The notes: generated by a model from the letters alone, not told the origin. Shown: positions 48,775 to 58,296, numbered from the stretch's first letter. The stretch is DNA of 64,000 nucleotides from CAIRTM01 sp963723235 (GCA_963723235.1 CAVRPV010000017.1:186001-250000); one strand, 5' to 3'. Numbers and translations: made by a program.

Positions 48775-49647
48775 GTGGAAAAGCTCAAAATAGGCATCCC
48801 CAAGGGCAGCCTGGAGAAAGCCACCATAGATCTGTTTAAACGATCGGGCTGGAACATTAACACCAGCTCGCGCAGCTATTTCCCACGCATTGATGATGAG
48901 CAGCTTTCCTGCTCGCTGGTTCGTGCCCAGGAAATGCCACGTTTTGTTGAAAGCGGAACGCTTGACCTCGGCCTGACCGGCCGGGACTGGATACTTGAGA
49001 ATGAAGCAGATGTCGTAGTGGTCGATGACCTTATCTACTCCAAGGCAACCAAAAAAAAGGCCCGCTGGGTGCTGGTTGTGAAGGAAGGATCGCCGTTCAG
49101 CACAATTGAAGATATGCAGGGCAAGAAAATCTACACCGAGCTTGTCAATTTCACAAAAAAATATTTTGCCGAGCGCAGCATCAGCGTAGAGGTTGCATTT
49201 TCCTGGGGAGCGACTGAAGGAAAAGTTGTCGAAGGCCTGGCCGACGCAATCGTCGAAGTTACCGAAACCGGCAGCACCATCAAAGCGCACGGCCTGAAAA
49301 TTATTGCTGAGCTTCTGGAGACCAATACGCAGCTTATCGCCAGCAAGGCCGCCTGGGATAATCCCTGGAAAAAAGAAAAAATCGAACAGATCGCCCGCCT
49401 GCTGAAAGGGGCCCTGCGCGCCGACGGCATGGTAGGGCTGAAAATGAATGTTCCGCGCGAAAAAGTAGCAGATGTCGTCGCCCAGCTGCCCAGCATCACT
49501 GCGCCCACGATTGCCAATCTCTATCAATCAGAGTGGCTCTCGGTTGAAACAGTTATCGCAGAGAGCGAGGTGCGCGAAATTGTCGGACGCCTGCTCAAAA
49601 AAGGGGCAGAAGGCATTATCGAATATTCACTCAATAAAATCATTTAG
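48775..49647 (+). CDS. hisG: ATP phosphoribosyltransferase (long form)
   Basis: First step of histidine synthesis. 290 residues, so the long form with its own C-terminal regulatory domain, needing no HisZ. GTG start at 48775 after AGGAGG. Motifs: IGIPKGSLEKA, GLTGRDWI, VEVTETGSTIKAHGLK near the PRPP loop. No other his genes are visible. An IS remnant precedes it. Confidence 0.95.
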   Translation: MEKLKIGIPKGSLEKATIDLFKRSGWNINTSSRSYFPRIDDEQLSCSLVRAQEMPRFVESGTLDLGLTGRDWILENEADVVVVDDLIYSKATKKKARWVLVVKEGSPFSTIEDMQGKKIYTELVNFTKKYFAERSISVEVAFSWGATEGKVVEGLADAIVEVTETGSTIKAHGLKIIAELLETNTQLIASKAAWDNPWKKEKIEQIARLLKGALRADGMVGLKMNVPREKVADVVAQLPSITAPTIANLYQSEWLSVETVIAESEVREIVGRLLKKGAEGIIEYSLNKII

Positions 49648-49686
49648 CGCCGCACCTGTCGCGAAGCACCGGGATACCGGCCTGCC

Positions 49687-50826
49687 ATGTCCGAACTTAC
49701 CTGGGTTGAAATTTCAAGCAATGCCCTGCGCAACAACATCGCCCGCCTGCGCTCCCTGATCGGCCCCGCAACGCTTCTGTGCGCCTGCGTCAAGGCGAAT
49801 GCCTACGGGCATGGACTATGCGAAGCCGGGCGCATCTTTATCGACGCGGGCGCGGACTGGCTCAGCGTACATTCCCTGCATGAGGCCCGCCGACTGCGAC
49901 AATCCGGTCTCAGCTGCCCTGTCTATATTCTCGGCCCGCTCGATCCGGAGGATTACCCTGAGGCCCTGCAGCTTGACTGCCGCCTGGTTGTCTATAATGA
50001 AGACGATCTCCCGCACATTGCCCGGGCCGCGCGAGCCTGCGGGACGAAAGCGCGGCTGCATATCAAGATTGAAACCGGCACCAATCGCCAGGGCATCGGT
50101 CCCGGACTGCTTGAACCCCTGTGCGCCGCGATTGTTAAAAACCCCGACCTGATGCTCGAAGGTCTTTCAACCCATTTTGCCAATATAGAGGACACCACCG
50201 ATCACAGCTTCGCTGAAAAGCAACTGCATCGTCTGCAGGCCGCGCTTGACCTGCTTGCCGAACGCGGCATCAAAGCGCCGATTGTGCACTGTGCCAATTC
50301 CGCCGCTACTATTCTGTTTCCCGACAGCCATTTTCAGATGGTACGCACCGGCATAGCCGCCTACGGCATGTGGCCTTCAAATGAAACCTACGTGTCATTC
50401 GTCAGGGAACGCGCCAACGGTTTTGTCCTCAAACCGGCCCTGACCTGGAAGTCCCGCGTCGCCCAGATCAAGCACGTGCCCGGCGGTGAGTACATCGGGT
50501 ACGGATGCACCTTCAAAACCGGGCACGCAACGCGCCTGGCCGTTATTCCGGTCGGTTATTATGACGGTTTTGATCGCGGCATTGCTGGCGGCCATGTCTT
50601 GATCCGGGGACAACGGGCACCCATTCGCGGCCGGATCTGCATGAACCTGTTCATGGCTGAGGTTACCGATATCAGCGATGTTTGCCTTGGGGATGAGGTT
50701 GTGCTGCTGGGATGCGACGGAGAAGAATGCATTTCCGCTGAACAAATAGCCCGCTGGTCGGCAACCATCAACTATGAAGTGACCAGCCGCATCAACGACC
50801 GCATTCCACGCATTATTACGGACTAA
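49687..50826 (+). CDS. alr: alanine racemase
   Basis: PLP enzyme making D-Ala for peptidoglycan. 379 residues. PLP Lys36 in VKANAYGHG, the opposite-face Tyr in IGYGCTF, IETGTNRQGIG, and RICMNLFMAEVTDI near the C-terminus. It starts 40 nt after hisG and probably shares its transcript. Confidence 0.95.
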   Translation: MSELTWVEISSNALRNNIARLRSLIGPATLLCACVKANAYGHGLCEAGRIFIDAGADWLSVHSLHEARRLRQSGLSCPVYILGPLDPEDYPEALQLDCRLVVYNEDDLPHIARAARACGTKARLHIKIETGTNRQGIGPGLLEPLCAAIVKNPDLMLEGLSTHFANIEDTTDHSFAEKQLHRLQAALDLLAERGIKAPIVHCANSAATILFPDSHFQMVRTGIAAYGMWPSNETYVSFVRERANGFVLKPALTWKSRVAQIKHVPGGEYIGYGCTFKTGHATRLAVIPVGYYDGFDRGIAGGHVLIRGQRAPIRGRICMNLFMAEVTDISDVCLGDEVVLLGCDGEECISAEQIARWSATINYEVTSRINDRIPRIITD

Positions 50827-50841
50827 AGCCTCAAGGGCTGT

Positions 50842-50870
50842 CAAAAAAAAGAGGCCCTTACGGGCCTCTT
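50842..50870 (-). terminator. terminator after the OmpA-family gene
   Basis: AAGAGGCCC, loop TTAC, GGGCCTCTT. On the minus strand it is followed by a run of eight T, so it ends the OmpA-like transcript. On the plus strand, after alr, the T-run is missing. Confidence 0.75.
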
Positions 50871-50920
50871 CATCTAACGCATGCATTCTGCGCATTAACT
50901 TCTGCACAGTTTATGGGAAT

Positions 50921-51565
50921 CTAGTTAATAACAACCAGTTCAGCCCGGCGATTCATCTCCCGGCCAGTCTTGGTCTTGTTGTCTCCAACAGGGTTTGCTT
51001 CCCCATCGCCTTTGGTCATAAGGCGAGAAGCACTGATACCCTTATCGACCAGATATGCCTTAACCGCTGCTGCCCGTTTCTCTGAAAGCTTCAGATTATA
51101 GGCCTCAGGGCCCATTGAACAGGTATAGCCGGTAATCATGACCTTCTTATCGCCCTGTTTCTGCAAAGCGCTTGCAGCTGCATCAAGCACGGGATTGTAT
51201 TCAGCCTTGATAACAGCCTTGTTGAAATCGAACTGCACACCGTTCAATACGATCTTCTCGGCAACCTTCGCCACAGGAGCCGGCTTGGGTGCTGCCACCG
51301 GAGGAGCAGGAGCGGGCTCGTCTTTGCAGACAAGATATCCGGTCACGCCGCCGACAAGAGCACCGGCCACGCCGCCGATAATGCCGCCGCCGAGCCTGTT
51401 GTCGTGGGAGGGTCCCATGTCACCTATAATGGCTCCAGCGGTTGCGCCCACTGCTGCACCTGTCGCAGCACCTACACTGGCACACTTGGCACGCTTGCTC
51501 ATGCTTGAGCAACCCGTTGCAATAAAGAGTGCCATAACTAAAAGAACCAGCCATTTTGTTTTCAT
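50921..51565 (-). CDS. OmpA-family peptidoglycan-binding lipoprotein
   Basis: 214 residues. Lipobox ATGC, a glycine-zipper region (GAATGAAVGATAGAIIGD and GGGIIGGVAGALVGGVTGYL), a Pro/Ala linker (about 90-105) and a C-terminal OmpA domain with VQFDFNKAVI, YTCSMGPEAYNLKLSEKRA and NRRAELV. It anchors the outer membrane to peptidoglycan. I chose ATG 51565 (MKTKWLVL), preceded by AAAGGAG at 8 nt; an upstream TTG lies before that site. Confidence 0.9.
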   Translation of the reverse strand: MKTKWLVLLVMALFIATGCSSMSKRAKCASVGAATGAAVGATAGAIIGDMGPSHDNRLGGGIIGGVAGALVGGVTGYLVCKDEPAPAPPVAAPKPAPVAKVAEKIVLNGVQFDFNKAVIKAEYNPVLDAAASALQKQGDKKVMITGYTCSMGPEAYNLKLSEKRAAAVKAYLVDKGISASRLMTKGDGEANPVGDNKTKTGREMNRRAELVVIN

Positions 51566-51687
51566 TTGTTCTCCTTTCAAAAGATTGTTGGGGATGTATA
51601 CATTACTGCTACTGTTTAATAACCTTTAAACTGTTTTTATATGTAGACTATTATAAAAAAGAAATCAAGCTTTATAATAAATTTTTT

Positions 51688-52200
51688 TTAATTCGAGGCC
51701 GGTTTAACCGGAATGCCCTTCAGTGTTGCGCTCAGCCTGTCAAAATACTCGCGTTCAAGCCAACCCTTTGAGTCAAGAACAAGCTGCCGTTCCCGTGAAA
51801 GAATCACGTCGAGCGCGGTTTTGCCGGTGGCGGTAAACTTGGTATTGATTTCCACGCGTGTCCTTTCTGGACTGACCGGACGCACCTTAATGACCACGTT
51901 TGCAACCGCATAGCTGAGCAGCATACCGCTGTCGTCAAATGCATAGCGTTCAAGCTGCTTGACCGTGATATTCTTTTGGAAAGAAATAAACCCGGTGCTT
52001 TTATCGACCATGCTGAGTTTCTCCTCGCCGGTCGTGACCGCCGCAAGCAACTGCGCCCACACGGTATCATAGTCGGCGAAAAAAACCCGCACCCGGTCTA
52101 TCTCGGGGCGCTCTTCAACACTTGTCGTAGCGCAGCCCGCGATGCAGAGGGCAGCAAGCATGATGCTGAATACACCTGTAGTTCGTTTTGCTTGTCGCAT
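51688..52200 (-). CDS. lipoprotein of unknown function
   Basis: 170 residues. Signal with lipobox IAGC at residues 20-23, then a small mixed alpha/beta domain beginning VRVFFADYDTVWAQLLAA. The layout resembles DUF-type outer-membrane lipoproteins of Gram-negative bacteria with a SRPBCC/BON-like size, but I cannot assign a family. The adjoining gene is the OmpA-like lipoprotein on the same strand, 122 nt away. Confidence 0.7.
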   Translation of the reverse strand: MRQAKRTTGVFSIMLAALCIAGCATTSVEERPEIDRVRVFFADYDTVWAQLLAAVTTGEEKLSMVDKSTGFISFQKNITVKQLERYAFDDSGMLLSYAVANVVIKVRPVSPERTRVEINTKFTATGKTALDVILSRERQLVLDSKGWLEREYFDRLSATLKGIPVKPASN

Positions 52201-52441
52201 ACTCTATTCCTATATTCTGTTTAAAGACGCATCATAGTGCTGTCCACCTGCATTTGCAAGGGAAAAAATGCTCCCTGATACCGAATCGGACAGTTCTGCA
52301 TTTCCTTCTGCTTTTCAATTGACAGTCCCTGTAGCCGTGCCTATACTCTGCACATCCTTGAGGCTGTACACACAACACCCGCACTCGGCCCGGACTCCGC
52401 ACGCTCCGGAACCGGGTTAAGGCAACCCGACAGGACGGCAC

Positions 52442-53332
52442 ATGAGCCATCGCATAGGAATTGATCTGGGCGGCAGTAAGATCGAGGCCGTACTTATTGC
52501 CCCTGACGACCGCGTTGTCCTGCGCAACCGGATCCCGACCCCGCGCAACCGGGAGTACACGGCAATTGTCGACGCTGTGTGCGCCATGATTGAGGATGCT
52601 GCGAGACATGTGCCCAACGGGCAGCCTTGCACGCTTGGCCTTGGCATTCCCGGCTCAATCAACCCGGCTACAGGACTTGTACACAATGCGAACACGACCT
52701 GCCTGATCGGCAAACCCCTGCAGCAGGACCTTGAGCGGAGCCTGGGACGCGCAATCGGCATTGAAAATGACGCCAACTGCTTTACGCTCGCCGAATGCCG
52801 ACAAGGCGCGGGCCAGGGCTATGGTCTTGTTTTCGGCATCATCATGGGCACCGGCTGCGGAGGCGGCATTTACTGCAACGGCTCCATTGTAATGGGGCGC
52901 AACGCTATTGCCGGAGAATGGGGCCATATCAGCATAGACCCGAACGGCGCCGAATGCTACTGCGGCAAGAGGGGCTGCGTTGAGACAACAATAAGCGGCG
53001 GCGGGGTTGAAAAAAAATTCCTTGAACGCTGCGGCCGTCCGTTAAGCATGCGCGAGATCACGCAGAGATACAGACAGAATGACCCTGCCTGTGTCCAGAT
53101 ATTTACTGATTTTCTTGATGATTTCGGCCGCGCTCTCGGCGGACTCATCTCGATACTTGACCCGGATGCAATCGTGCTTGGCGGAGGACTTTCACTCATT
53201 GATGAACTCTACACCCTCGGCGCTGAAAAGACGCGCCACTATGCCTTCCATCATAACATCCAGACACCGATACTGCGAAACCTGCTCGGGGATTCCGCCG
53301 GAGTTTTTGGGGCGGCCTGGATCGGCGTGTAG
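52442..53332 (+). CDS. ROK-family sugar kinase
   Basis: 296 residues. ATP loop GIDLGGSKIEAVLI, catalytic region IENDANCFTLAE (Asp base), GTGCGGG and the ROK zinc motif CYCGKRGCVET, with GEWGHISIDP before it. Candidates are N-acetylglucosamine kinase, fructokinase or glucokinase. Lengths and the ENDANCFTLAE string fit NagK or fructokinase best, but the substrate cannot be fixed. It stands alone. Confidence 0.88.
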   Translation: MSHRIGIDLGGSKIEAVLIAPDDRVVLRNRIPTPRNREYTAIVDAVCAMIEDAARHVPNGQPCTLGLGIPGSINPATGLVHNANTTCLIGKPLQQDLERSLGRAIGIENDANCFTLAECRQGAGQGYGLVFGIIMGTGCGGGIYCNGSIVMGRNAIAGEWGHISIDPNGAECYCGKRGCVETTISGGGVEKKFLERCGRPLSMREITQRYRQNDPACVQIFTDFLDDFGRALGGLISILDPDAIVLGGGLSLIDELYTLGAEKTRHYAFHHNIQTPILRNLLGDSAGVFGAAWIGV

Positions 53333-53385
53333 ACAACAAGCCGATTCATCTCCGCTCTTAGCGATCCGCTACTGTGGGGTATCAC

Positions 53386-54675
53386 TCATAGTCCTGATTC
53401 ATAAAACTCCTGCCGGGTTCGGTTGAAATAGCCGAACTGCAGAGCGGGGAACTTTTCCGCAAGCAGATCTCGGACCCGGTTGATGCCAAGCCCGGGTCCG
53501 GGCCCGGCACCCATACGCTTCAGGTACATATCCGGGTCGATATTCAGATTTTTAAAGTGGATCAGATGGGGTCCGGTTTGATCAATGAGCCGGCACAGGG
53601 CGTCAAACTCGCCCTGTTCATCCGTGATCCCGGGGAACACAAGATAATTAATCATGGTAAATATTCCGCGCCGGGAGGCCTCACGGATGGAATCGAGCAC
53701 ATCCTGAAAACAGTACCCCTTGGGGCGATAATAGCGGTCATAGATATCCTGCCGTGCGCTGTTGATGCTGATGCGAATACTGTCAAGCCCGCTGTCGCAC
53801 AGCCTGCCGATCATGTCAGTCAGGCTGCCGTTGGTGTTAAGATTGATGGTGCCCGCGCTAGTACGTTTGCGAATTGCAGTGACGGCCTCACAGAGCAGAT
53901 CGGCCTGCAGCAACGGCTCGCCTTCGCAGCCCTGACCGAAACTGATAATCGGATCAGGGGCGCAGTTCAGGTGATCGGTAAACGGAACGATGATCTCTTC
54001 AAGCGTTGGAACGAAATCTATCCGCGACTGGGGCGCCGGGCAGCTTTGAGAAGGCTGCAGGGAAATGCACCCGATACAGCCGGCATTGCAGGTCGGGCTG
54101 GTCGGCATCGGGGCCTCCCAGCGGCGCAGGAAAAAGTTTTTTGCTGCAAAACAGTGGTAGCGGGTCGCGCAGCGTTCCAAATGCTGAACCAGACGATTGC
54201 CGGCATAGTGCGCAGAGAGCTTCTCTACCTGCGGCAACAAATCGCGATCATCAAATTCATCAGGATTCCAGCGATAATTGGCATCAATCTCAAATGCCGG
54301 TGCACAATACTGCTCCCCGTCAAGACCGACCGCGCTGTAGGCCCACATGGGCAGGGTATCCTTCTTACCGGTATAATTCATTGCCGGCAACAGCAACCGC
54401 ACCCAGCCCTGCTGTATAAAAGTCGATACCGCGCAGCAACGCACGCGTCGCTTTCCTATGGTTGTGCGGTCAAGACAAACAATTTTTTTTTGCCGCGGAT
54501 CCCAGGCATACGGTGGGCAGCCGGGATGGAAGTACAGTCTGCTCATCTCTGGCAACACAGTCAGGGTGGCGCGGTCAGGCCGTACAAGCGCGGAACCGCT
54601 GCAACCGAGCATTTCAAGAAACGGGTGATCGTAGATAGTGCCGTTCTCATCGGCAAACAGCAATTGTGGTCGCAT
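53386..54675 (-). CDS. radical SAM protein with long N-terminal domain
   Basis: 429 residues. An N-terminal region of about 190 residues (LLFADENGTIYDHPFLEM, with several Cys) precedes the radical SAM core with TCNAGCIGCIS (CxxxCxxC), FGQGCEGEPLL, NLNTNGSL and SIRISINSARQDIYDRYYRP, ending near FNRTRQEFYESGL. The unusual N-terminal part may bind a peptide or cofactor. The reaction is unknown to me. The start ATG 54675 fits. Downstream it converges on the ROK kinase; elbB lies upstream on the same strand. Confidence 0.75.
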   Translation of the reverse strand: MRPQLLFADENGTIYDHPFLEMLGCSGSALVRPDRATLTVLPEMSRLYFHPGCPPYAWDPRQKKIVCLDRTTIGKRRVRCCAVSTFIQQGWVRLLLPAMNYTGKKDTLPMWAYSAVGLDGEQYCAPAFEIDANYRWNPDEFDDRDLLPQVEKLSAHYAGNRLVQHLERCATRYHCFAAKNFFLRRWEAPMPTSPTCNAGCIGCISLQPSQSCPAPQSRIDFVPTLEEIIVPFTDHLNCAPDPIISFGQGCEGEPLLQADLLCEAVTAIRKRTSAGTINLNTNGSLTDMIGRLCDSGLDSIRISINSARQDIYDRYYRPKGYCFQDVLDSIREASRRGIFTMINYLVFPGITDEQGEFDALCRLIDQTGPHLIHFKNLNIDPDMYLKRMGAGPGPGLGINRVRDLLAEKFPALQFGYFNRTRQEFYESGL

Positions 54676-54836
54676 ATTTTAAACAATTCCTGATACATGC
54701 ATCTGGCAAAAATGCATCAAACCTCTTCAGTAAACAGCGCCGGACGCTGCGCGTAAACAGGCACTTTCGTGCAGTCCGGTATGGTACGTATAGCACAGGC
54801 AGCGAACTTTGTTGTAACAAAACCGTATCCTGCAGA

Positions 54837-55502
54837 TCAACCTTCACACAGCTTCATGATAGCGGCAACCAGCGCGCCCGTGCTTTTATAAACCTCATGT
54901 ATGCCTGAGGCAAGCATATAGGCCGGCGACGTAACCACCCGGTACTGCATATCCACAACAGCCTGATCCACCGGACAATCCACATGGCGTGCTCCCATGG
55001 CAACAATCGCACCGGCAACATCACGGTCATTACCGATCGTGACCTTAACCGGCTTGTCACGGCCGCCAATAACGCGCGCCAGCACAACCGGTGCAATACA
55101 CAGGGCTCCCAGCGGTTTACCGGCCTGAAGCATATTCAAAATCAGCTCTTCCACGTCAGGCCGGACACTGCACTGCGGGCCGTCATCGGCAAACGTGCAC
55201 AGGTTTCTGGCAGCGCCAAAGCCGCCGGGGAAAATCAGCGCATCAATATCACTCACGTTGAGACAATCAAGCGCTATAATACTGCCACGCGCAATCCGGG
55301 CAGATTCAAGCAGCATATTGCGACTCTCGGCTTCGCAGACCCGACCGGAGACATGGTTGACAACCTGCGCCAGGTCCGCATCCGGTGCAACACACACACT
55401 CTGTGCGCCGATCCGGTCAAGATGCAGCATGGTCAGAACCGCCTCATGAATTTCCGTACCGTCTTTGACCCCGCATCCGGATAGAACAATTCCTGCTTTC
55501 AT
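54837..55502 (-). CDS. elbB: ElbB-like glyoxalase III / DJ-1 family protein
   Basis: 221 residues from ATG 55502 (MKAGIVLSGCGVKDGTEIHE), with AAGGAG upstream. DJ-1/PfpI fold with the nucleophile Cys in GALCIAP, FPGGFGAARNL and DQAVVDM. ElbB is linked to isoprenoid (lycopene) yield in E. coli and has weak glyoxalase activity. A longer frame adds 24 residues upstream of the ribosome site and is not used. Confidence 0.9.
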   Translation of the reverse strand: MKAGIVLSGCGVKDGTEIHEAVLTMLHLDRIGAQSVCVAPDADLAQVVNHVSGRVCEAESRNMLLESARIARGSIIALDCLNVSDIDALIFPGGFGAARNLCTFADDGPQCSVRPDVEELILNMLQAGKPLGALCIAPVVLARVIGGRDKPVKVTIGNDRDVAGAIVAMGARHVDCPVDQAVVDMQYRVVTSPAYMLASGIHEVYKSTGALVAAIMKLCEG

Positions 55503-55722
55503 GGCAAATCTCCTTAACCGGTTGATTGTATTGGATACATTGTCAGCATTGCTGTAGACTTGCTCCTGTAGCATAAATAAACCAGATGACGCGTGCTTTC
55601 GTCAAGGGACAAAATCGTGTCGGGACATTCTACTTGACAACCACTACCATTTATGAATTATATATACGTACGATTAAACACGATGCACGTAATCGATTCC
55701 GGTCGTAGCGCTAGGGTGTGTT

Positions 55723-56040
55723 ATGAAAAATAGGCTGACATTTCTGCTGATTGCTTCACGAACGGGTGTTCAGCACAGGTTTTCGATTGATAAAAAAATT
55801 TTTTATTTTTTTATATTCTTTTTAATGCTGCTGATCGCCGGAGGCACTGCGGGCCCCTGGAAAGCCAACGAGAATCTGGAACTGGCCCAAAAAAAACAGC
55901 GGCTTAGTACTGAACATCTTCAGATGCAAACCATCGCTAAAGCAATCATAAAAATTGAACAGGAGGAAAGTGCAATACACAATCTCCTGGGCATTAAAGA
56001 CAACACGCAGCCTTCCACCCTGGAGCCTGATGAGAACTAA
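55723..56040 (+). CDS. truncated M23-like membrane protein lacking the peptidase domain
   Basis: 105 residues: short basic N-terminus (MKNRLTFLLIASRTG, then HRFSIDKK), a transmembrane segment (about 27-46), then a coiled-coil start ending in EEESAIHNLLGIKDN-like sequence. This is the same layout as the N-terminal 95 residues of the M23 peptidase at 31.4 kb (LTLVIQSASS, TM, EERRIRAFLGID). Here the frame stops before any M23 domain, and none follows. Bactofilin begins 105 nt later, so it may be a scaffold partner. A candidate TTGACA lies at about 55635. Confidence 0.6.
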   Translation: MKNRLTFLLIASRTGVQHRFSIDKKIFYFFIFFLMLLIAGGTAGPWKANENLELAQKKQRLSTEHLQMQTIAKAIIKIEQEESAIHNLLGIKDNTQPSTLEPDEN

Positions 56041-56145
56041 CACATAAACCGATATATTTTTTAGACGGACACGGCCCGGTCGATATGTTGCAGTGCGAAC
56101 CCAAAGCATTTTCCAGACCTGACGGGCAATACGGGGAGATAGACA

Positions 56146-56553
56146 ATGGGACTTTTTAAAAAGGACGATGACTTGAGCCGCCTGGACACCCTGATTGGAA
56201 ACGGCACAATACTTGAAGGAACGCTGACCTCAAGGGAAAGCATCTGCATAGAGGGTACGGTGCGCGGAAAAATATTGTGTGAAGGCAGTGTGATTGTCGG
56301 CCCAAAAGGACGGGTCGATGCGGACATATACGCCGAGACCGTCCTGGTTGGCGGCGAAGTAAATGGCAATATCGTTTCAAAATCAAAACTTGAAATAACC
56401 ACAAACGGTAAACTGCGCGGTGATATTAAAACCGGCAGCCTTATCATTGCTGAAGGCGTGCTGTTTGAAGGCAAGTGCCAAATGATGACCGAGGATCATT
56501 CAATCAATAAAACCGACGAGACCATTGAACCAACCCAACAGCACACCCTGTAA
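56146..56553 (+). CDS. bactofilin
   Basis: 135 residues. Polymer-forming cytoskeletal beta-helix protein with DUF583 repeats (GTILEGTLTSRESICIEG, VRGKILCEGSVIVGPKG, DIYAETVLVGGEVNGNI). It probably helps localise cell-wall enzymes: the truncated M23-like gene is upstream and a lytic transglycosylase downstream. N-terminal helix and tail are short, as usual. Confidence 0.92.
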   Translation: MGLFKKDDDLSRLDTLIGNGTILEGTLTSRESICIEGTVRGKILCEGSVIVGPKGRVDADIYAETVLVGGEVNGNIVSKSKLEITTNGKLRGDIKTGSLIIAEGVLFEGKCQMMTEDHSINKTDETIEPTQQHTL

Positions 56554-57040
56554 ATTTTGCAGTCTCCATGCACCCCCGGCAAGCAGCAACCGGTTAACGC
56601 CTTTGGATTGATCTCCGGTTGAGTTGGTGTAGACACAAGCGCTGCCCAGCCAGTAGCACAAAGGCCATATCCGCACAAGATGCACCGCTGGTGCACCAAT
56701 TCTCCTCTTTAATTGCGTGAAAGCGCACACGGACGCACGGAACAATACGGTGCCTGTTGTGCACTGATCTAACCTCAACATACAATCCATATATAATTAA
56801 TAAAACAAAAGCTTGCATACTTGCTTTTTCCTGTGCGATATGCTATATTTAATATTAAATAAAGCACGTAACACATTCAGACTACCATCTCACGCTCGCT
56901 GAGAAAAAAAGCAACGCAGCTAAACAACACAAACCGGCAACCAGCGCTGCCATGATGCAGCCGCAAAGGCACGACAGGAACTCCCTACCGGTCGCATCGC
57001 CAAAAAAACTGAAAACGCATACGGGGACTACATATACACA
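56554..57040. other. gap between bactofilin and transglycosylase, no gene seen
   Basis: Almost 490 nt. Short frames on the minus strand (up to about 96 codons) have no ribosome site and no resemblance to known proteins. A TA-rich stretch near 56830-56865 may hold a promoter for the transglycosylase, but no clear boxes. Nothing else seen. Confidence 0.4.
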
Positions 57041-57637
57041 ATGCAAACAAAAGATCGCATACAATCATTTCTACAGATACTGCTTGTTGTAGGAGTTATA
57101 GCCAACACGGCCATATCATGTGTAATTGCGCTGCAAATGCGAAATGACCGTAGTGCCCTGAAAAATCTTGAAAATGACCTGCAACAGGTAAAAAAAACAC
57201 TTGATGTTGAAATAAAGCTGCGCCAGAATATTTTCCCGCAGTTGCAAAAATCAGCCCGTTTGCTGCGCCGGTATAACCCGCATCTTGATCAAATGACGGC
57301 CATGTCCTATGCCTGCAAAATCTATGAATGCAGTGATGAAACCGTCAGCTTTGATATCCTGAACGCGCTTATTGTTGTTGAATCAAGCGCCAATCATCGC
57401 GCGATCAGCAGCGATGGGGCCCTGGGCCTGACGCAGATAATGCCCGGAGTCTGGAAATATGATTATGAAACACTCATAAACCCTTATCAAAACATTGAAA
57501 TCGGCGCGGCCATCTTAAAGTCATATATTAAACGCCACGGATTACAGGGGGGGCTGAGCGCCTATTACTGCGGCCGAAAAGATGCGGCACTTGAATTTGC
57601 CCACAAGGTCAAGCAGATAGCACAAATGCATTTTTGA
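57041..57637 (+). CDS. membrane-anchored lytic transglycosylase (SLT)
   Basis: 198 residues. N-terminal transmembrane segment (about 8-30), a short coiled coil (40-75) and an SLT domain from about 80: the catalytic Glu in ALIVVESSANHRA, GALGLTQIMPG and ILKSYI. It cleaves glycan strands in the periplasm. Clustered with bactofilin. Confidence 0.9.
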   Translation: MQTKDRIQSFLQILLVVGVIANTAISCVIALQMRNDRSALKNLENDLQQVKKTLDVEIKLRQNIFPQLQKSARLLRRYNPHLDQMTAMSYACKIYECSDETVSFDILNALIVVESSANHRAISSDGALGLTQIMPGVWKYDYETLINPYQNIEIGAAILKSYIKRHGLQGGLSAYYCGRKDAALEFAHKVKQIAQMHF

Positions 57638-57735
57638 TACATGCATAAAATATCCCCTGTTTGCCAATCCTGCAGCAGGTCACATCCGGACATGCGCCGT
57701 AGAAAAGAAAAAACAAGGGGTGTTGTTGAAAGTGC

Positions 57736-57765
57736 TTGACAGGCACTACCTGATAAAGCTATTAT
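57736..57765 (+). promoter_or_regulatory. promoter of the PxxKW gene
   Basis: TTGACA near 57736, about 18 nt, TATTAT near 57760, roughly 120 nt before the ATG at 57884. Confidence 0.55.
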
Positions 57766-57883
57766 GGTTCCGCTACTGGTACACTGATCGGATTGCAGCT
57801 GTTCATTGCCTGCAATCCGTTTTTTCTTAAAAAGGCACTATCCCCGTGTATTACCGGGACGCAACGAAAGGAGGATGTCAGCA

Positions 57884-58165
57884 ATGATCTGTGAAACAAC
57901 AAAAAAAGGTGAGGACTGTTCTTTTATGAGCAAACAGGGCTGCACGTATAAAGACACGACGTGCAAACCGATCGTTGAGCAATGCGAGGGATGTGAAAAG
58001 GCAAAAGATTTTACCGCCGGGAAGTACTGCACTGCCTACCCGGAACCGGCCCTGAAATGGAAAACGGGGAAATGCAATTTTGCAACCCACATCAAGCGCG
58101 AAGCCAAGAAAGAAAAAGTCATCAACGCACTCAAGGCTTCCAAACGCAAGGCAAAGGGTCGCTAA
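57884..58165 (+). CDS. PxxKW cysteine-rich protein
   Basis: 93 residues from ATG 57884, with AAAGGAGG just upstream. Eight Cys in the pattern C-x7-C, C-x6-C, C-x5-C, C-x2-C plus GKYCTAYPEP, and the signature PALKWKTGKCNFATH, which defines the PxxKW family known from deltaproteobacteria. The basic tail is KASKRKAKGR. Presumably binds metal or an Fe-S cluster. Function unknown. Confidence 0.88.
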   Translation: MICETTKKGEDCSFMSKQGCTYKDTTCKPIVEQCEGCEKAKDFTAGKYCTAYPEPALKWKTGKCNFATHIKREAKKEKVINALKASKRKAKGR

Positions 58166-58198
58166 AAACAATACCTGTTTGTGCGAAATACCGACATA

Positions 58199-58233
58199 CA
58201 AAAAAGAGACGGCACAATAGCCGTCTCTTTTTT
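58199..58233. terminator. bidirectional terminator
   Basis: AAAAAGAGACGGC, loop ACAATA, GCCGTCTCTTTTTT: a long symmetric hairpin between the convergent PxxKW and cupredoxin genes; both strands have T-runs. Confidence 0.92.
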
Positions 58234-58296
58234 GTACTGCACTCTGAGTATTACGACATACCGGGGGCTGATGCGGGGAGCCGCAGACACGGCAGC

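Noticed and set aside
48631..49527. A 298-codon minus-strand frame opposite hisG
   Set aside because: Shadow of hisG, which is complete and conserved; the minus frame runs into unrelated intergenic sequence.
53557..54693. A 378-codon plus-strand frame opposite the radical SAM gene
   Set aside because: The minus-strand frame has the CxxxCxxC motif and normal codon use; the plus frame has no recognisable domain.
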